A stretch of 35,851 nt of DNA, from positions 1 through 35,851 of the forward strand of contig JAKSNA010000029.1 of the NCBI GenBank assembly GCA_024400295.1, written 5' to 3'. Under the pieces are notes generated by a model. The model worked only from the letters and a program-made list of their open reading frames with translations, was not told where the DNA came from and searched no databases. The DNA comes from Bacteroidales bacterium (lineage in GTDB: Bacteria; Bacteroidota; Bacteroidia; Bacteroidales; F082). Of the stretch, positions 7,319-15,275 are shown one piece after another. Position 1 is the first letter of the stretch. The number at the start of each line of letters is the position of its first letter. The position numbers and the translations under genes were made by a program.

Positions 7319-8338
7319 TTATATTTCTAACAACTTCCTTTGCCGTTCAAGTTCTGCCTGAAGTTCCTCAACAGTAGGCAAAGTTAATGTATATTTCGAT
7401 GCAAACATCTGTTTTGCGTCATTTAGGACGGAGTATTTTGCGATTGCAACGTTTTTCTCCGAACAAAGAATCAATCCAATGGTTGGATTGTCGTCTGGCT
7501 GCTTCATCAAGTCGTCAAACATTCTTATATAACTGTCCATTTGCCCTACATCAGCATGAGATAGTTTGCCTAACTTTAAGTCAATCAATATGTAGCATTT
7601 TATTATGCTGTTGTAGAAGACCAAATCGATGTAAAAATCCTCGTCATCGTAACGCATACGTTTCTGACGTGCGACAAAACAAAAGCCGCGTCCAAGTTCC
7701 ATCAGAAATGACTGAAGATTTCCAATCATGGCTTTTTCAATGTCTGTTTCATGTAGTGACGAATAATCGTCAAGATTCAGAAATTCAAGTACATACGGGT
7801 CTTTAATAAACTCCAACGGCGAGATTTCGGACAATTTTTGTTCGGCTTCTTCAATTACCGGCTCTTTAACTCGGCTCGACAACAACCGCTCATAGTACAA
7901 CGTTGAAATCTGACGATCAAGTTGACGTGTTGACCATACTGCATCGGCAGCTTCGTTCATATACCATGTCCTTGCAGCAATGTTTTCAACGCTTAATAAC
8001 CTGCGGTAATGACTCCAGCTTAATTCGTGACGCAGTGTGTCACAAATTGGGAATGCCTTGTAAAACAATCGCATATAACGCAGATTGCTTTCATCAAATC
8101 CTTTCCCAAACTCTTTTGAGAGTCGTTCGGCAATATTTTTCAGCACGAATTTCCCATAATCAGCACGTTGGTTGTGAAGCTCATCTTCTGTTATGAGTCG
8201 TCCGATTTCCCAATAGGCCGTCACCATCGTGAAATTCACGGCACGGCATGCGGTCTGCCGAGCCTGCGCAAGTACGTTCTTTATCGAATCGTACAAATTG
8301 TTTCCAATCTGAACGATGGTTTGGTTCTTTTCATCCAT
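7319..8338 (-). CDS. YhcG/DUF1016-family PDDEXK nuclease-like protein
   Basis: A 339-residue protein of the YhcG (DUF1016) family, common as a single accessory gene in Bacteroidetes. The N-terminal half (about 15-160) is the DUF1016 helical region, with TAYWEIGRLI and LSWSHYRRLL. The C-terminal half carries a PDDEXK-like core: FYIDLVFYN (D238) followed by CYILIDLKLGK (D253, K255). The family is predicted to bind or cut nucleic acid; its biological role is not settled and defence roles have been proposed. It is the main cargo of the insert between the 265-bp duplications, oriented against the flanking gene. No restriction or methylase gene overlaps it. Confidence 0.9.
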   Translation of the reverse strand: MDEKNQTIVQIGNNLYDSIKNVLAQARQTACRAVNFTMVTAYWEIGRLITEDELHNQRADYGKFVLKNIAERLSKEFGKGFDESNLRYMRLFYKAFPICDTLRHELSWSHYRRLLSVENIAARTWYMNEAADAVWSTRQLDRQISTLYYERLLSSRVKEPVIEEAEQKLSEISPLEFIKDPYVLEFLNLDDYSSLHETDIEKAMIGNLQSFLMELGRGFCFVARQKRMRYDDEDFYIDLVFYNSIIKCYILIDLKLGKLSHADVGQMDSYIRMFDDLMKQPDDNPTIGLILCSEKNVAIAKYSVLNDAKQMFASKYTLTLPTVEELQAELERQRKLLEI

Positions 8339-8435
8339 ACAAAATAATAGGTTTATAGAAAATCTTCTTTATTGTTTTGTTAAATATTTGATATTTAATA
8401 ATTTGATAAAAAGTCTGATTTAAATGACTGACTTC

Positions 8436-8700
8436 GCAAAAATACACATTTCCCTAAAATAATCAGGCGTTTTTTTCAAAATAAAAAACATTCAAATCTC
8501 AATTTTGCGTATCTTTGCAACTTTCAATTTATTAACGGATATGGTCGATTTGTCTGAAATGCTGGTCGTCGGCGTCACCTCACGCGCGTTGTTCAATCTT
8601 GAAAAGGAAAATGAGATTTTTGAGCGCGAGGGCGTGAAGCGTTACCGCGAATACCAGGAAAGAAACCAGGACGTGCCGCTTGAGATTGGCACGGCTTTTT
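8436..8700 (+). repeat. Long direct duplication, copy 2 (within intact gene)
   Basis: Partner of 6790-7054. This copy continues without a break into the full 5'-nucleotidase coding sequence. Its left border (8435/8436) abuts the AT-rich stretch upstream of the YhcG gene. Confidence 0.93.
8510..8517 (+). promoter_or_regulatory. -7 box (TATCTTTG) of the 5'-nucleotidase gene
   Basis: Exact TAnnTTTG match 23 bp before ATG 8541. It rules out any start codon upstream of about 8520. Confidence 0.65.
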
Positions 8701-9458
8701 ATCTCGTGAAAAGCCTCCTGCAGCTGAACAAGCAGGCGCAGAGGCCTGTCGTTGAAGTCGTCGTGATGTCGCGCAACAGTCCGGAGACCGGCATCAGAAT
8801 CCTTAAGTCCATCGAGAAATATGACCTCGGCATCACTCGTCTGGCGTTCACCGGCGGCGAGTCGATGGCGCCGTATATCGAGGCTTTCGGCATCGACCTC
8901 TTCCTCTCGAAAGACGAGAAGAGCGTGCAGTCGATCATCGACACGCACAGCTGCGCCGCGGCCGTCATCTATGAGCCGCCGACGGCGTTCAACCCCGATG
9001 ACAACACCGTGAAGATCGCCTTCGACGCCGACGCCGTGCTGTTCTCCGAGGAGGCTGAGATCTACTCGCGCGTGGAAGGCCTCGACGAGTTCCACCGTTA
9101 TGAGGACGAACATCAGGACGAGCCGCTGCCGGAAGGGCCGTTCGCCAAGCTGCTCATCAAGCTGTCGAAGATACAGGCCTCGCTGCCCGTCACCGTCGAG
9201 CTCTCGCCGCTGCGCCTCGCCATCGTGTCGTCACGCAGCGCACCGGCGCACATGCGCGTCATCAAGACCCTGAAGAAATGGGGCGTGTATGTCAACGAGG
9301 TCTATTTCCTCGGCGGAATGCCTAAAGACAAGGTACTCAAGGCTTTCGGCGCACATATCTTCTTCGACGATCAGGATGTTCATCTCGAGACATCAAGCAA
9401 GGTGGTGCCTTCGGGCAAAGTGCCGTATTCATCCGACTCACCGCTGAAAAACATGTAA
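8541..9458 (+). CDS. Cytosolic 5'-nucleotidase (NT5C1-like)
   Basis: Predicted to remove the 5' phosphate from nucleoside monophosphates in the cytosol. The 305-residue protein resembles the 5'-nucleotidase family typified by vertebrate cytosolic NT5C1 (Pfam 5_nucleotid family PF06189). The start VVGVTSRALFNLEKENEIF and the internal IAFDADAVLFSEEAE, with paired aspartates, are the recognisable blocks; VVMSRNSPETGIRI and IVSSRSAPAHMRVI are family-like repeats. I chose ATG 8541 because a TATCTTTG promoter box lies just upstream, excluding the longer reading frame from 8505. The 5' end is duplicated at 6790-7054 around an insert, but this copy is complete. Third positions are GC-rich, as in other housekeeping genes here. 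Confidence 0.9.
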   Translation: MVDLSEMLVVGVTSRALFNLEKENEIFEREGVKRYREYQERNQDVPLEIGTAFYLVKSLLQLNKQAQRPVVEVVVMSRNSPETGIRILKSIEKYDLGITRLAFTGGESMAPYIEAFGIDLFLSKDEKSVQSIIDTHSCAAAVIYEPPTAFNPDDNTVKIAFDADAVLFSEEAEIYSRVEGLDEFHRYEDEHQDEPLPEGPFAKLLIKLSKIQASLPVTVELSPLRLAIVSSRSAPAHMRVIKTLKKWGVYVNEVYFLGGMPKDKVLKAFGAHIFFDDQDVHLETSSKVVPSGKVPYSSDSPLKNM

Positions 9459-9526
9459 AAACGAAATATTTTTTGCGTTTTATATCTTTTCCAAAATTCA
9501 AACGTTATCTTCAAAAAATAAGAAAT

Positions 9527-11080
9527 ATGGCAAACTCGATTTTATGGGCTGACGATGAGATTGAACTCTTGAAGCCACACATTTTATTCTTGGAAAAGAA
9601 AGGTTATGAAGTGGTTACGGCAAACAGCGGCGTCGATGCGCTCGACCTCGTGCGTTCGCAACATTTTGATATTGTGTTTCTTGACGAACAGATGCCTGGC
9701 ATCTCTGGCGTCGAGACTCTCGAAAAAATCAAGGCGGAGTTCCCGAACCTGCCCGTTGTGATGATCACGAAGAGCGAGGAGGAACGCATCATGGAGGACG
9801 CCATCGGCAGCAATATCGCCGATTATCTGATAAAACCGGTCAATCCGAATCAGATCCTGCTCTCGCTGAAACGCAATCTCGAAAACAAGAAACTCGTTGA
9901 CGAGAAATCGACGTCGAAATACCAGCAGGAGTTCCGCAAGATAGGCATGGATTTGAATAACAACCTCAACTTCGACGAATGGGTCGGAGTATATAAGAAC
10001 CTGACACGCTGGGAGCTGGAGCTTCAGAAGTCGGCCGACGACGGCATAAAAGAGATTCTCGCATTGCAGAAGCAGGAGGCGAACAACCTGTTCTCGCGTT
10101 ATGTCGAGAAGAATTATTGCGACTGGGTTGGCGGACGCTGCGAGTCGAAGCCGACGATGTCGCATACCGTGATGAAAAATAACGTGCTGAACAGATTGAC
10201 CGATGACGATAAACCGTTGTTTTTCATACTGATAGACAATCTCCGCTACGACCAGTGGAAGTCGATACAGCCGCTTGTCGAGCAGTTTTTCCACGTTGAG
10301 GACGATGCCATTTACTACAGCATCCTGCCGACCACTACGCAGTATGCGCGTAACTCTATCTTTGCCGGCCTGATGCCGCTTGAGATACGCCGCCGTTTCC
10401 CAAATTACTGGACTGACGAGGAAGACGAAGGCACTAAGAATCAATACGAAAGCGAGCTTCTCGGCGAACAGCTGAAACGTTTCGGTAAGAATATCAAGTA
10501 CTCATATAATAAGGTGCTGAACCTCGCCGCCGGGAAGAAGCTCTACGAACAGATGAGCAACCTGATGCAGAACAAACTCAATGTCATCGTCTATAACTTC
10601 GTTGACATGCTCTCGCATGCACGCACCGAGATGGAGATAATTCGCGAACTCGCTGACGATGAGGAGGCTTACCGCTCGCTCATGCTGTCGTGGTTCGAGC
10701 ATTCGTCGCTATACGACATGATGAAGTTCATCTCGTCGAAAGGCTGCGACATGGTTGTCACCACCGACCACGGCTCCGTTTATGTCAAGAATCCGGTGAA
10801 GATTCTGGGCGATAAGAACGTCAATACAAACTTGAGGTATAAATACGGCAAGTCGTTGAAATACAATGCAAAAGAGATGTTTGAAGTGAAAGACCCCGAG
10901 AAGATTTTCCTTCCGAGAGTCAATGTCAGCACCGCATACGTCTTCGCCCGCGCAAACGATTTCTTCGCTTACCCGAACAACTATAACTATTACGTCAATT
11001 ATTACAAAAACACATTCCAACACGGCGGCATCTCGATGAGCGAAATGCTCATCCCCGTCGCATATATGAAAGCAAAATAA
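9527..11080 (+). CDS. porX: PorX-type response regulator with PglZ domain
   Basis: A two-domain response regulator of 517 residues. Residues 1-120 form a receiver: acidic pair D9/D10, phospho-acceptor D53 in FLDEQMPG, T81 and K103 (LIKPVNP). After a helical linker (about 125-215) comes a PglZ/alkaline-phosphatase-like domain with FFILIDNLRYDQW and VTTDHGS as probable metal-ligand segments. In Porphyromonas gingivalis PorX acts with the sensor PorY in control of type IX secretion. I chose ATG 9527 (MANSILWADDE) because the receiver starts there; an upstream in-frame start at 9473 would precede a partial -7 box (TATCTTTT, 9483). The stop overlaps the tsaE start by one base. The porY partner is not in the window. 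Confidence 0.9.
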   Translation: MANSILWADDEIELLKPHILFLEKKGYEVVTANSGVDALDLVRSQHFDIVFLDEQMPGISGVETLEKIKAEFPNLPVVMITKSEEERIMEDAIGSNIADYLIKPVNPNQILLSLKRNLENKKLVDEKSTSKYQQEFRKIGMDLNNNLNFDEWVGVYKNLTRWELELQKSADDGIKEILALQKQEANNLFSRYVEKNYCDWVGGRCESKPTMSHTVMKNNVLNRLTDDDKPLFFILIDNLRYDQWKSIQPLVEQFFHVEDDAIYYSILPTTTQYARNSIFAGLMPLEIRRRFPNYWTDEEDEGTKNQYESELLGEQLKRFGKNIKYSYNKVLNLAAGKKLYEQMSNLMQNKLNVIVYNFVDMLSHARTEMEIIRELADDEEAYRSLMLSWFEHSSLYDMMKFISSKGCDMVVTTDHGSVYVKNPVKILGDKNVNTNLRYKYGKSLKYNAKEMFEVKDPEKIFLPRVNVSTAYVFARANDFFAYPNNYNYYVNYYKNTFQHGGISMSEMLIPVAYMKAK

Positions 11081-11514
11081 TGGAAACGAAAACTTTTGAA
11101 ATAAACGGCGTCGAAGAGCTTTCACAAGTCACAAACTTGCTGCTCTCATGGCGTGACAAATCCGACATCATCGCTTTTTATGGTCCGATGGGGGCGGGAA
11201 AGACAACACTCATCAAGAACTTGTGTCACCGTATGGGCGTGACTGATGAAGTCAACAGTCCGACATTTGCTCTTGTAAATGAATATCTTACGAATCAGGA
11301 TGAAGGCTCGATATTCCATTTTGATTTTTACAGAATCAAGAAGTTGGAGGAGGTCTTCGACATCGGTTACGAGGATTATTTCTACAGTGGGCACCTTTGT
11401 CTCCTCGAGTGGCCCGAACTCATCGACCCGCTGATGCCCGACCATTTCGTCAAAGTCGAGATTGCGTTGGGAAACACCGACACATCAAGGAAAATCACTT
11501 GTTCAATAATCTGA
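11080..11514 (+). CDS. tsaE: tRNA t6A37 biosynthesis ATPase TsaE
   Basis: ATPase needed with TsaB, TsaC and TsaD to make N6-threonylcarbamoyladenosine at position 37 of ANN-decoding tRNAs. The 144-residue length is normal. The Walker A is GPMGAGKTT (35-43), followed by the family's NSPTFALVNEY and FHFDFYRIKKLEE segments and LLEWPELID near residue 110. The ATG overlaps the porX stop (TAATG), so translation of the two is probably coupled; a porX-tsaE neighbourhood is familiar from other Bacteroidetes. Confidence 0.95.
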   Translation: METKTFEINGVEELSQVTNLLLSWRDKSDIIAFYGPMGAGKTTLIKNLCHRMGVTDEVNSPTFALVNEYLTNQDEGSIFHFDFYRIKKLEEVFDIGYEDYFYSGHLCLLEWPELIDPLMPDHFVKVEIALGNTDTSRKITCSII

Positions 11515-11539
11515 AACGTTTAAAATATATTTTCACTTA

Positions 11540-12571
11540 ATGGTTCTGTATTCTGGAGATGTTGGGCAGCTGTCGCAAATGATTGATTCTCATTCAAGAA
11601 TATTTGTTCTTGTTGATGGGAATACGATAAATTTCTGCCTGCCGCTGTTTTTTGAAAAGACGAGGATCAGCAACTTCACGCTGATTGAAATCCCTTCGGG
11701 TGAGAATTGCAAGAATCTTGACACGGTCCAGAAAATCTGGTCGCAACTTGTTGAAAATCACGCTGACAGGAATTCGTTGCTGATAAATCTCGGAGGCGGT
11801 GTGGTGTCGGACATGGGCGGATTTGCGGCTTCGTGTTATCAGCGTGGCATCGGCTTCATCAACGTGCCGACAACGCTTCTGTCGATGGTTGATGCCGCTG
11901 TCGGTGGAAAGACGGGTGTTGATTTCCAAGGACTTAAAAATCAAATCGGACTGTTCTCTAATCCTTTGGCGGTTTATGTCGATACTGATTTCCTGCTGAC
12001 ATTGCCTGTGCGCGAGCAGAAATCGGGACTGGCAGAGATGATAAAGTACGGGTTCATTTCCGACAAATCGTTTTTTGATGTACAACTGCCTGTAAGTCAG
12101 GAGTTTGTGAAGAGAGCCATTGATGCCAAGGAGAAAATAACGCAAAAGGACCCGAATGAGGCCGGATTGCGTAAAGTCTTGAATTTCGGACACACTGTTG
12201 GTCATGCCATTGAGACGTATCTTCTTGATTCACAAAATTATATGCTTCATGGCGAGGCTGTCGCCATTGGCATCATTCCGGCATTGTGGCTGTCTGAAAA
12301 ATATTGCGGCTTAGACACGAAATGGGCTGGATTTTATAAGACACTATATAAAGACAAGTTTGATTATTTCAATCTTAAGGATTTGAATCTCAATGCTTTG
12401 ATTGAGATAATGCGTCATGATAAGAAAAACGCGGATGGGAAAATCCGCTTCGTGTTGGTTTCCGAGCCTGAGAAACCACATTATGACATTGTCGTTGAAG
12501 AATGTGATATTATTGAGTCTTTGAATTATCTCGTTGATTTTCTTGGAGATGAGAGTTCGTTTGGCAAATAA
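11540..12571 (+). CDS. aroB: 3-Dehydroquinate synthase
   Basis: Second shikimate-pathway enzyme, converting DAHP to 3-dehydroquinate with NAD and a divalent metal. The 343 residues include the glycine-rich NAD-binding segment INLGGGVVSDMGGFAAS, the VPTTLLSMVDAAVGGKTGV block, and the metal-ligand segments LAEMIKYGFI, LNFGHTVGHAIE and MLHGEAVAIG. It ends 23 bp inside the start of aroA, so the two shikimate genes form one unit. A partial -7 element (tatatttt) lies close upstream but is too near the ATG to be convincing. Confidence 0.96.
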   Translation: MVLYSGDVGQLSQMIDSHSRIFVLVDGNTINFCLPLFFEKTRISNFTLIEIPSGENCKNLDTVQKIWSQLVENHADRNSLLINLGGGVVSDMGGFAASCYQRGIGFINVPTTLLSMVDAAVGGKTGVDFQGLKNQIGLFSNPLAVYVDTDFLLTLPVREQKSGLAEMIKYGFISDKSFFDVQLPVSQEFVKRAIDAKEKITQKDPNEAGLRKVLNFGHTVGHAIETYLLDSQNYMLHGEAVAIGIIPALWLSEKYCGLDTKWAGFYKTLYKDKFDYFNLKDLNLNALIEIMRHDKKNADGKIRFVLVSEPEKPHYDIVVEECDIIESLNYLVDFLGDESSFGK

Positions 12572-13790
12572 AAACTTTAAAGTCAGCGTGCCGCTTGTTG
12601 GAAGCAAGAGTGAGAGCAACCGCGCTCTGATGATTTGTTTTTATGCTGGTTTTGAGCCGAAGATAAATAATCTCTCTAATGCTGATGACACTGAACTCCT
12701 TTCGGAATTGTTAAAATTTATTAACAATAGTAAAGGACAATATTCATTAAATGAGATTGACTGTCAAAATGCCGGTACTGTGTTTCGTTTTCTCACCACT
12801 GCCTTGGCGTTGAAATCTGGGGAATGGCTCTTGACTGGCTCGGAGCGGATGCATAAACGTCCGGTTAAGGACTTGGTTGATGTTTTGCGGCAACTTGGAG
12901 CAGATATTCAATATCAGGATGTTGTAGGTTTTCCACCCTTATTGATTAATGGTAAAAATCTTTGTGGCGGAGCTGTCTCCGTCGATGTCAGCAGGAGTTC
13001 GCAGTATGCTTCGTCGTTGCTGCTCGCCGCCCCGACTTTTGAGAATGGCCTCAAGTTGCATCTCGAAGGCGAACTCACTTCCTTGCCGTACATTGACATG
13101 ACTGTCAGGATTATGTCGGAATATGGCGCTAAAGTGCATCGTGACGGTCGTGACATCGTTGTCGAACATTCTGATTATCAAAATGTTGAATACGTTATGG
13201 AAAGCGATTGGAGCGCGGCTTCGTATTGGTATGAAATTGTCGCACTGAGCGGCGGCGGACAGGCTTTCCTGCGGAATCTGAAAGAGAAATCCATTCAAGG
13301 TGACAAACTCGTTGCGGAGATTTTTGATGGTTTCGGTGTGAAAACAATATTTGAAAATGGTGGCGCAACTGTTGTGAGATCAATGTCGAATTGTAAAAAT
13401 TTATTTGAATTTGACTTCACAAACGCGCCGGATCTGTTCCCAGCTGTCATCGCATCATGCGCCGGACTTCAGGTCAGTGCTATGTTCGCGGGCTTGAGGA
13501 ATCTTGCCATAAAAGAGTCGGACCGAGTCGGTGCGATGGTCGCGGAACTTGGGAAAATAGGAGTGGAGTTTGAACGGTTGTCTGGTGATGTATTGAAAAT
13601 GAATGCGTTGAAAGATCTGCCGATGTATGATGATGACAATCCTGTTGTCTTTAATTCACACGATGACCACCGGATTGCGATGGCTTTGGCACCGTTGTCG
13701 ATGAAGATTGGTGCCGTCGAGATTGAGAATGCGGAGACTGTTTCAAAGTCATATCCGAATTTCTGGCGTGATTTCTCAAATATTTTTTAA
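12549..13790 (+). CDS. aroA: 3-Phosphoshikimate 1-carboxyvinyltransferase (EPSP synthase)
   Basis: Joins PEP and shikimate-3-phosphate, the sixth shikimate step. In the 413-residue protein, VGSKSESNRALM (18-29) is the S3P/PEP-binding start, NAGTVFRFLTT matches the NAGTxxR block, RPVKDLVDVLRQLG and SRSSQYASSLLLAAP follow, and NLAIKESDR is near the C-terminus. The NAGTVFR variant and the short overall length are typical of the Bacteroidetes form. ATG 12549 gives an N-terminus MRVRLANKNFKVSVP; the alternative TTG at 12534 would add five residues. It overlaps aroB by 23 bp and is followed after 39 bp by an independent promoter. Confidence 0.93.
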   Translation: MRVRLANKNFKVSVPLVGSKSESNRALMICFYAGFEPKINNLSNADDTELLSELLKFINNSKGQYSLNEIDCQNAGTVFRFLTTALALKSGEWLLTGSERMHKRPVKDLVDVLRQLGADIQYQDVVGFPPLLINGKNLCGGAVSVDVSRSSQYASSLLLAAPTFENGLKLHLEGELTSLPYIDMTVRIMSEYGAKVHRDGRDIVVEHSDYQNVEYVMESDWSAASYWYEIVALSGGGQAFLRNLKEKSIQGDKLVAEIFDGFGVKTIFENGGATVVRSMSNCKNLFEFDFTNAPDLFPAVIASCAGLQVSAMFAGLRNLAIKESDRVGAMVAELGKIGVEFERLSGDVLKMNALKDLPMYDDDNPVVFNSHDDHRIAMALAPLSMKIGAVEIENAETVSKSYPNFWRDFSNIF

Positions 13791-13807
13791 CATTTAATAA
13801 AAAACAT

Positions 13808-13815
13808 TAACTTTG
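13808..13815 (+). promoter_or_regulatory. -7 box (TAACTTTG) before the LutA-like gene
   Basis: Exact TAnnTTTG match 14 bp before ATG 13830, in a 39-bp AT-rich gap after aroA. A -33 TTG is replaced by a T-run. Confidence 0.6.
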
Positions 13816-13829
13816 CGAAAATTTTTGAG

Positions 13830-14552
13830 ATGACTGTTGACCTTTTTGTTTCATGCGTAATCGACCAGTTTTATCCGATGACGGCGATGAATGTGCTGAA
13901 GTTGTTTCACGTATGTAATGTCGATGTCGAATACAATCCCGAGCAGACATGCTGCGGCAAGATAGCCTTCAACAGCGGCTTTGAAGATGACGCCAAAGCG
14001 TTGGGGGAGAAGTTCTTGAAAGATTTCCCGAACAACCGTCCGGTGGTTGGAATTAACGCCTCGTGTGTCGGTTTTATCAAAACGAGGTACAAGGAGCTTT
14101 TCTACAACACAGCATCGCACCTGAAGTATCAAAGTCTTGTCGGAAATATTTACGAACTGACAGATTTCCTTGTCAATAAGTTGAAAGTTGACTATTTCGG
14201 TGCGGTGTTTCCGCATAAAGTTGTCTATCACGATTCATGCTCTTCATTGCGTGAATTGGGGCTGAAAGACGAGGGGCGTCAGTTGTTGTCGAAGGTCAAC
14301 GGATTGGAACTCATTGAGTTGGAGCATCCTGAAGTGTGCTGCGGCTACGGAAACAGTCTCTTCGCGGTTCAACATGAATCGATTTCATGCGCTTTGGCGA
14401 AACAGAAAACAGACGATGCCATTGCTGCCGGCGCGGAATACATTGTCACCAACGACATGTCGTGCCTGATGCATCTCGACTCATATGCAAAGAAACAGAA
14501 TCTCCCGATCAATATTATCCACATCGCCGACGTGCTGGCTCAGGGCTGGTGA
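13830..14552 (+). CDS. LutA/YkgE-like (Fe-S)-binding CCG-domain protein
   Basis: A 240-residue protein with two cysteine-rich CCG motifs: C9 with C41-C42-G (TCCGK) and C137 with C170-C171-G (VCCGYG), plus C79. This is the heterodisulfide-reductase-like CCG arrangement of LutA/YkgE, one subunit of the LutABC L-lactate oxidation complex. It presumably takes part in electron transfer from a 2-hydroxyacid. Here it stands alone: no LutB- or LutC-like gene follows within the window, where one would usually be adjacent. It has its own promoter and is followed by a 112-bp AT-rich gap. Confidence 0.88.
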   Translation: MTVDLFVSCVIDQFYPMTAMNVLKLFHVCNVDVEYNPEQTCCGKIAFNSGFEDDAKALGEKFLKDFPNNRPVVGINASCVGFIKTRYKELFYNTASHLKYQSLVGNIYELTDFLVNKLKVDYFGAVFPHKVVYHDSCSSLRELGLKDEGRQLLSKVNGLELIELEHPEVCCGYGNSLFAVQHESISCALAKQKTDDAIAAGAEYIVTNDMSCLMHLDSYAKKQNLPINIIHIADVLAQGW

Positions 14553-14635
14553 TTGTAGTTGGGCTAATAAATAATTATTTCAAAAAATTTAACAAATTTT
14601 AACATTTTTTTTTCATCCACTTCAAATAATTTTCC

Positions 14636-14643
14636 TACCTTTG
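14636..14643 (+). promoter_or_regulatory. -7 box (TACCTTTG)
   Basis: Exact TAnnTTTG match 21 bp before ATG 14665. It decides the start: the in-frame codons from 14641 overlap the box and cannot be translated from this promoter. Confidence 0.65.
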
Positions 14644-14664
14644 CATCATCATAATCGTTTCAGT

Positions 14665-15261
14665 ATGGCACTTATTGATAATATATCAGATTTGAAACAA
14701 GCACTCAGCCGTCAAAATCTTAAGATGATATCCAATTATGACGTGGAGTTTTATCGAATCGCAGAATCTCTATTTAAGAATTTCGCAATACTGGTTGGCA
14801 ATGTTGAATACAGATTCGTTGAGTTGGAATTCTATCTTAATATCAAAGATGAAACAAAGGGTATTACGTATAAACGTGACACCGAAGCTGGCGAATGGTT
14901 AGTTCATTACAGCGGATTTGATTTGTCTTTTGAAAGTTCCATCAAGGAAGAATTTTATGGCGGAATATTAATTAGGGCCATAACATCTGGCGACTATGAC
15001 AATGAAAAGAAAAAATATATTAATGGACCATTAAGGTGCCTTTTGCAAGTATTCAAAGGGATTAATGCGCTTGATTCTGACAGTAAAGCTCCTCAGATAA
15101 TCGAATCTAAATCCATTAAGGCTGAAGATATAAAAGAATTGGTGGTGCGCACGCGGCATGGTATTGATGAAGAAAAAAGAAGTAAGTCGAGATACAGATA
15201 TACTATCCCTTTAGGATTGTGGCCAAGAGACAATGGCTACAAAGCATATCCGGCAGATTAA
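14665..15261 (+). CDS. Protein of unknown function (198 residues)
   Basis: I do not recognise this protein by name. It starts MALIDNISDLKQAL and appears soluble, with alpha and beta segments and no signal peptide. The stretch NVEYRFVELEFYLNIKD, then WLVHYSGFDLSFESS and YGGILIRAI, reads like a compact conserved domain with conserved H, S and G residues. The C-terminus has RSKSRYRYTIPLGLWPRDNGYK. The look of the central block resembles small DNA-glycosylase-like or nucleic-acid proteins, but I would not assign a function. Codon use is AT-richer than its neighbours. It ends 14 bp before the next gene. Confidence 0.75.
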   Translation: MALIDNISDLKQALSRQNLKMISNYDVEFYRIAESLFKNFAILVGNVEYRFVELEFYLNIKDETKGITYKRDTEAGEWLVHYSGFDLSFESSIKEEFYGGILIRAITSGDYDNEKKKYINGPLRCLLQVFKGINALDSDSKAPQIIESKSIKAEDIKELVVRTRHGIDEEKRSKSRYRYTIPLGLWPRDNGYKAYPAD

Positions 15262-15275
15262 AACCCACTAACAAA

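Noticed and set aside
6790..8700. Composite transposon or IS element as the source of the duplication
   Set aside because: No transposase frame, no terminal inverted repeats, and the duplication is far too long for a normal target-site duplication.
9584..10444. 286-residue minus-strand reading frame
   Set aside because: Antisense of porX, whose receiver and PglZ motifs are clear. No start context or family motif.
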